Assembly: GCA_027604505.1 (NCBI GenBank)
Contig: JADIIX010000381.1
Span: 1-10,300, forward strand
DNA: 10,300 nucleotides
Reading direction: 5' to 3'
From: Gonapodya sp. JEL0774
Lineage: Eukaryota; Monoblepharomycota; Monoblepharidomycetes; Monoblepharidales; Gonapodyaceae
Shown here: piece by piece, positions 8,320 through 10,300 of the stretch
Layout: each line of letters begins with the position of its first letter
Numbering within the stretch: position 1 is the first letter of the stretch
The notes under the pieces: model-generated
The model's database searches: none
What the model saw: only the letters and a program-made list of their open reading frames with translations
Told to the model about the DNA's origin: nothing
Made by a program: the position numbers and the translations under genes

Positions 8320-8488
8320 CCAGCCCTTCCCTCACATCACCGCTATTTGAAACAGGAGTGTACCCGCCTCAAAATTCTACTATTCCTCCATACCGTGGAA
8401 ACTGAGGGCGTGGGCCTCCAGGGCATCTTGGGGACCACGCCCATTGTTGAGGCTATTGTTCTCACATCACTGAGGGCAGAAAGGAAAT

Positions 8489-8574
8489 GTAAGTCGACTT
8501 TCAACAGTTTGTCTTCTCCTTTGCAGCACGTCCTCATTCGTATACCGCTGCAATCAATTGCTTACCCAATGCAG
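8489..8574 (+). other. Predicted intron, 86 nt (38-nt alternative)
   Basis: The donor gtaagt is a full consensus match. Two acceptors are available: ttgcag at 8526 (intron of 38 nt, unusually short) and atgcag at 8574 (86 nt). The two differ by 48 nt, so both give the same downstream frame. The intron lies either in the 5' UTR or between coding exons, depending on where translation starts. Confidence 0.5.
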
Positions 8575-8729
8575 TCTCGTGTTCAACAAGCTCAGTTGAC
8601 TGCCCCCCAAACAGCACCCACCCTCACACCCATCTGGAATGCAGCACCAGGCGGACTCAAGGCAAGCGGTTGAGAAGAAAGGCAAGACAGAAGGAGCAGG
8701 CCGCACTGGTGCAGGAGGACATCGAACAG

Positions 8730-10300
8730 ATGGCCTCGTTCCGAAGAGACTGGGACAAAGGCCACGAATCCAACATCCGCCCCAAGCCAAATTCCAAGCA
8801 CAAAACCAGGAATTCAACAGGAAAACCTTTTTCTGGAACAAATACAACCATAGGGAACCGCTCGCCGCCGTCATCTGATCAGGCCTCCAGTGCGACATCT
8901 GGTTTGGTACCAGGTCATCACCAGAATGATACCAGCTCCCCAGGTACGACAAGTATATTTTACTGGCAGGCCTTGTGTTCTATCTTTTCTCAGTCTCCTC
9001 ACTTCTGTTTCCAATTCCTTTATTCAAAGGTTCTACCGTTAGACTGACAAGGGGTGAACGAGCGCCCGGAGCGTTGTCCTCCGACGACTTCGAAATTGAG
9101 CACCTATATATTGAGGAGGACGATGACTGTGAGAATCTAATTTCAAGAATCTCAAGTCAGTTGCCTGCTTTTGACAATCTGTGCCAACTCTGCTTTGCAG
9201 TCGTTCCTTTACAGGAAACCCAAACGCAAGGTTTGCTTTGGTGTGTTAAGTCTGCAATGTTAATTGCCATCTAACATCGTTTGTTCCTTTCGTTTCTAAT
9301 AGAGACCGGACGTTCCACTTTCTGCGCGTCTAGCAGTTGCAGCTCAGAACACTCTGCGACGACTGTCACCAGCAGTACACCTACCCCAACCCCCACTCTC
9401 CTAGCTAAGGAGCCCCCGCCAATAGCTGCTCCAGGTGACCCTAGGCCACCAACTGCTGCACCAATCTCTCTGTACTTGCAGGCCAAGTCATCCACGAGGC
9501 CGATACTTCCACCACAGCCCCAACAAATTGCACGTCCACAGAAGCAACAACGTTAGTAGCTACAGCTCCTGTTCTTTGAAATTCACTCATTTGTTTTCTC
9601 AGTCTGATCTTTGTGTTTCCGACGACTTCTTTCCAACGCTTTCTCCAGGTCCCGCGGCTTTACCCCGTCACAGACCGACTCGAGGCACCAATTTTCGAGT
9701 CAACGTCGATTTTGGTGGGGACAATCCTGACGGTGCCGAGTTCACCATTTGCGCGGGACTCCATAATGCTCTTCATGGGAATAAATCGTTTTTAGTGAGA
9801 GATGTTGAGGATGTCGCTCGGCGGGTAAGAATTCAGTTCGCTTCTTCTCTCTATTTTCTCTCTCTGATCATTGATTCTCTCAAGGCTACGGTTGTAGCAG
9901 TAGAAGGTTCCAGGGTGCATCTTGGTTATATCTCACACGAATGCCTGCAAGGAGAAAGGGAGCAGAAGCAGCGTGATCACGATGCTTGGAATTTACTTGT
10001 TCAACAACGATATCACGCTATTCAGCCACTGTTTGATAACGTGCAGATTCCCTGCATGCCTGTGGGGTTCGGGGCAGCCTTACCTCCACCACCGCCACCT
10101 CCAGCTCTTGCGGCTGGGCTCCCGGCTCTTCCACTGGGCATCCCACCTCTTGCGCAGCTGCCAGCAGCTCCGCCAATACCAGGCAACTTACTTGCTGCTG
10201 GGAATGCACCGCCTGGCTTCATCCCTCCTGCCCCTGCTCCTCCTCCACTCCATCAAGCTCCCATCCCCCATCAGTTCCAAAACTACTACTGGGAGATCGA
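8730..10300 (+). CDS. Multi-exon gene for a Ser/Thr/Pro-rich protein, runs off right edge
   Basis: ATG 8730 (MASFRRDWDKG) is the first ATG in the exon's frame. Exons by phase are 8730-8943, 9030-9230, 9303-9434, 9482-9555, 9603-9824 and 9885 onward; an alternative keeps 9303-9551 and joins to 9649-9824. Both models stay in frame and give about 280 residues before the last exon. In order the protein shows a basic and Ser-rich start, an acidic patch (IEHLYIEEDDDCENL), a Thr/Pro-rich linker, a more globular-looking part (RVNVDFGGDNPDGAEFTICA; SFLVRDVEDVARR; HLGYISHECLQGE), then a proline-rich region with a run of seven Pro. The frame continues upstream through the 8489 intron, and a longer model starting at ATG 8180 with an intron 8217-8302 is also in phase. 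I do not recognise the family. Confidence 0.5.
8944..9029 (+). other. Predicted intron, 86 nt, phase 1
   Basis: The donor is CCAG|gtacga and the acceptor is tattcaaag ending at 9029. Splicing joins frame 3 to frame 2 without a stop, giving SSPG followed by STVRLTRGE. A second acceptor at 8993 (ttttctcag) looks good but does not lead into a long open frame in the right phase. Confidence 0.55.
9231..9302 (+). other. Predicted intron, 72 nt, phase 1
   Basis: The donor is GCAAG|gtttgc, a weaker match. A ctaac branch sequence lies near 9271 and the acceptor is cgtttctaatag ending at 9302. It removes the in-frame TAA at 9272-9274 and joins QETQTQ to ETGRSTFCAS in frame. Confidence 0.6.
9435..9481 (+). 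other. Possible intron, 47 nt, phase 1
   Basis: The donor is CCAG|gtgacc, and the acceptor is tctctgtacttgcag after a pyrimidine-rich tract. Splicing shifts the frame to one that stays open to 9573. It then needs a weak donor (gtagct, 9556) to reach the acceptor at 9602. If this intron is retained, the strong donor gttagt at 9552 joins in phase to the acceptor at 9648. The two choices exclude each other. Confidence 0.4.
9825..9884 (+). other. Predicted intron, 60 nt, phase 0, no stop inside
   Basis: The donor is CGG|gtaaga, a ctgatc branch lies near 9864, the stretch is pyrimidine-rich throughout, and the acceptor is ctctcaag. At 60 nt with no stop codon, retention would add 20 mostly hydrophobic residues. 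The splice signals are strong enough to prefer removal. Confidence 0.65.

Noticed and set aside
1-10300. CRISPR array, insertion sequence or recognisable transposase
   Set aside because: No regularly spaced direct repeats, terminal inverted repeats with target duplications, or transposase motifs were seen.

Overview
The window reads as nuclear DNA of a filamentous fungus, most likely an agaricomycete basidiomycete. The evidence is short GT-AG introns (about 47-86 nt) with CTAAY- or CTGAY-like branch sites, pyrimidine-rich tracts just upstream of start codons, mixed GC content, and no bacterial operon layout or ribosome binding sites. The species cannot be named from the sequence.

Layout: (1) 1-484, the 3' end of a plus-strand gene of unknown function whose last exon gives a basic tail. 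(2) 485-1204, a spacer and promoter region ending in a C-rich tract before the next start codon. (3) 1205-3611, the best gene in the window. An exon encoding a basic N-terminus is joined by a clear 70-nt intron to a long second exon with an 18-residue repeat region. The same reading frame then runs into a block with the HxD...H...RxS signature expected of a TET/JBP-like 2-oxoglutarate/Fe(II) dioxygenase. One TGA (2748-2750) interrupts this frame. The catalytic half has no usable ATG of its own, so the two halves probably form one gene: spliced around the TGA, or broken by it, or (less likely) recoded. (4) 3612-about 4800, 3' flank followed by a degenerate 15-bp minisatellite that leaves several frames open on both strands. 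(5) About 4800-8180, some 3.4 kb without a convincing gene. It holds weak exon-like stretches (5604-5825, 6592-6791 plus 6983-7154), a 20-bp alternating purine-pyrimidine tract containing a 16-bp palindrome, and small tandem repeats. (6) From about 8180 or 8730 to the right edge, a multi-exon plus-strand gene encoding a Ser/Thr/Pro-rich protein with an acidic patch and a long proline-rich region. It runs off the window.

No operon or pathway links the genes. The dioxygenase-like gene is the item of greatest interest. TET/JBP-like genes are known to be expanded in mushroom-forming fungi, often near KDZ transposons, and act on 5-methylcytosine or thymine in DNA. No transposase, tRNA, rRNA or CRISPR array is recognisable here. 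All exon boundaries come from reading splice signals and codon phase by eye, without transcript data or database searches.
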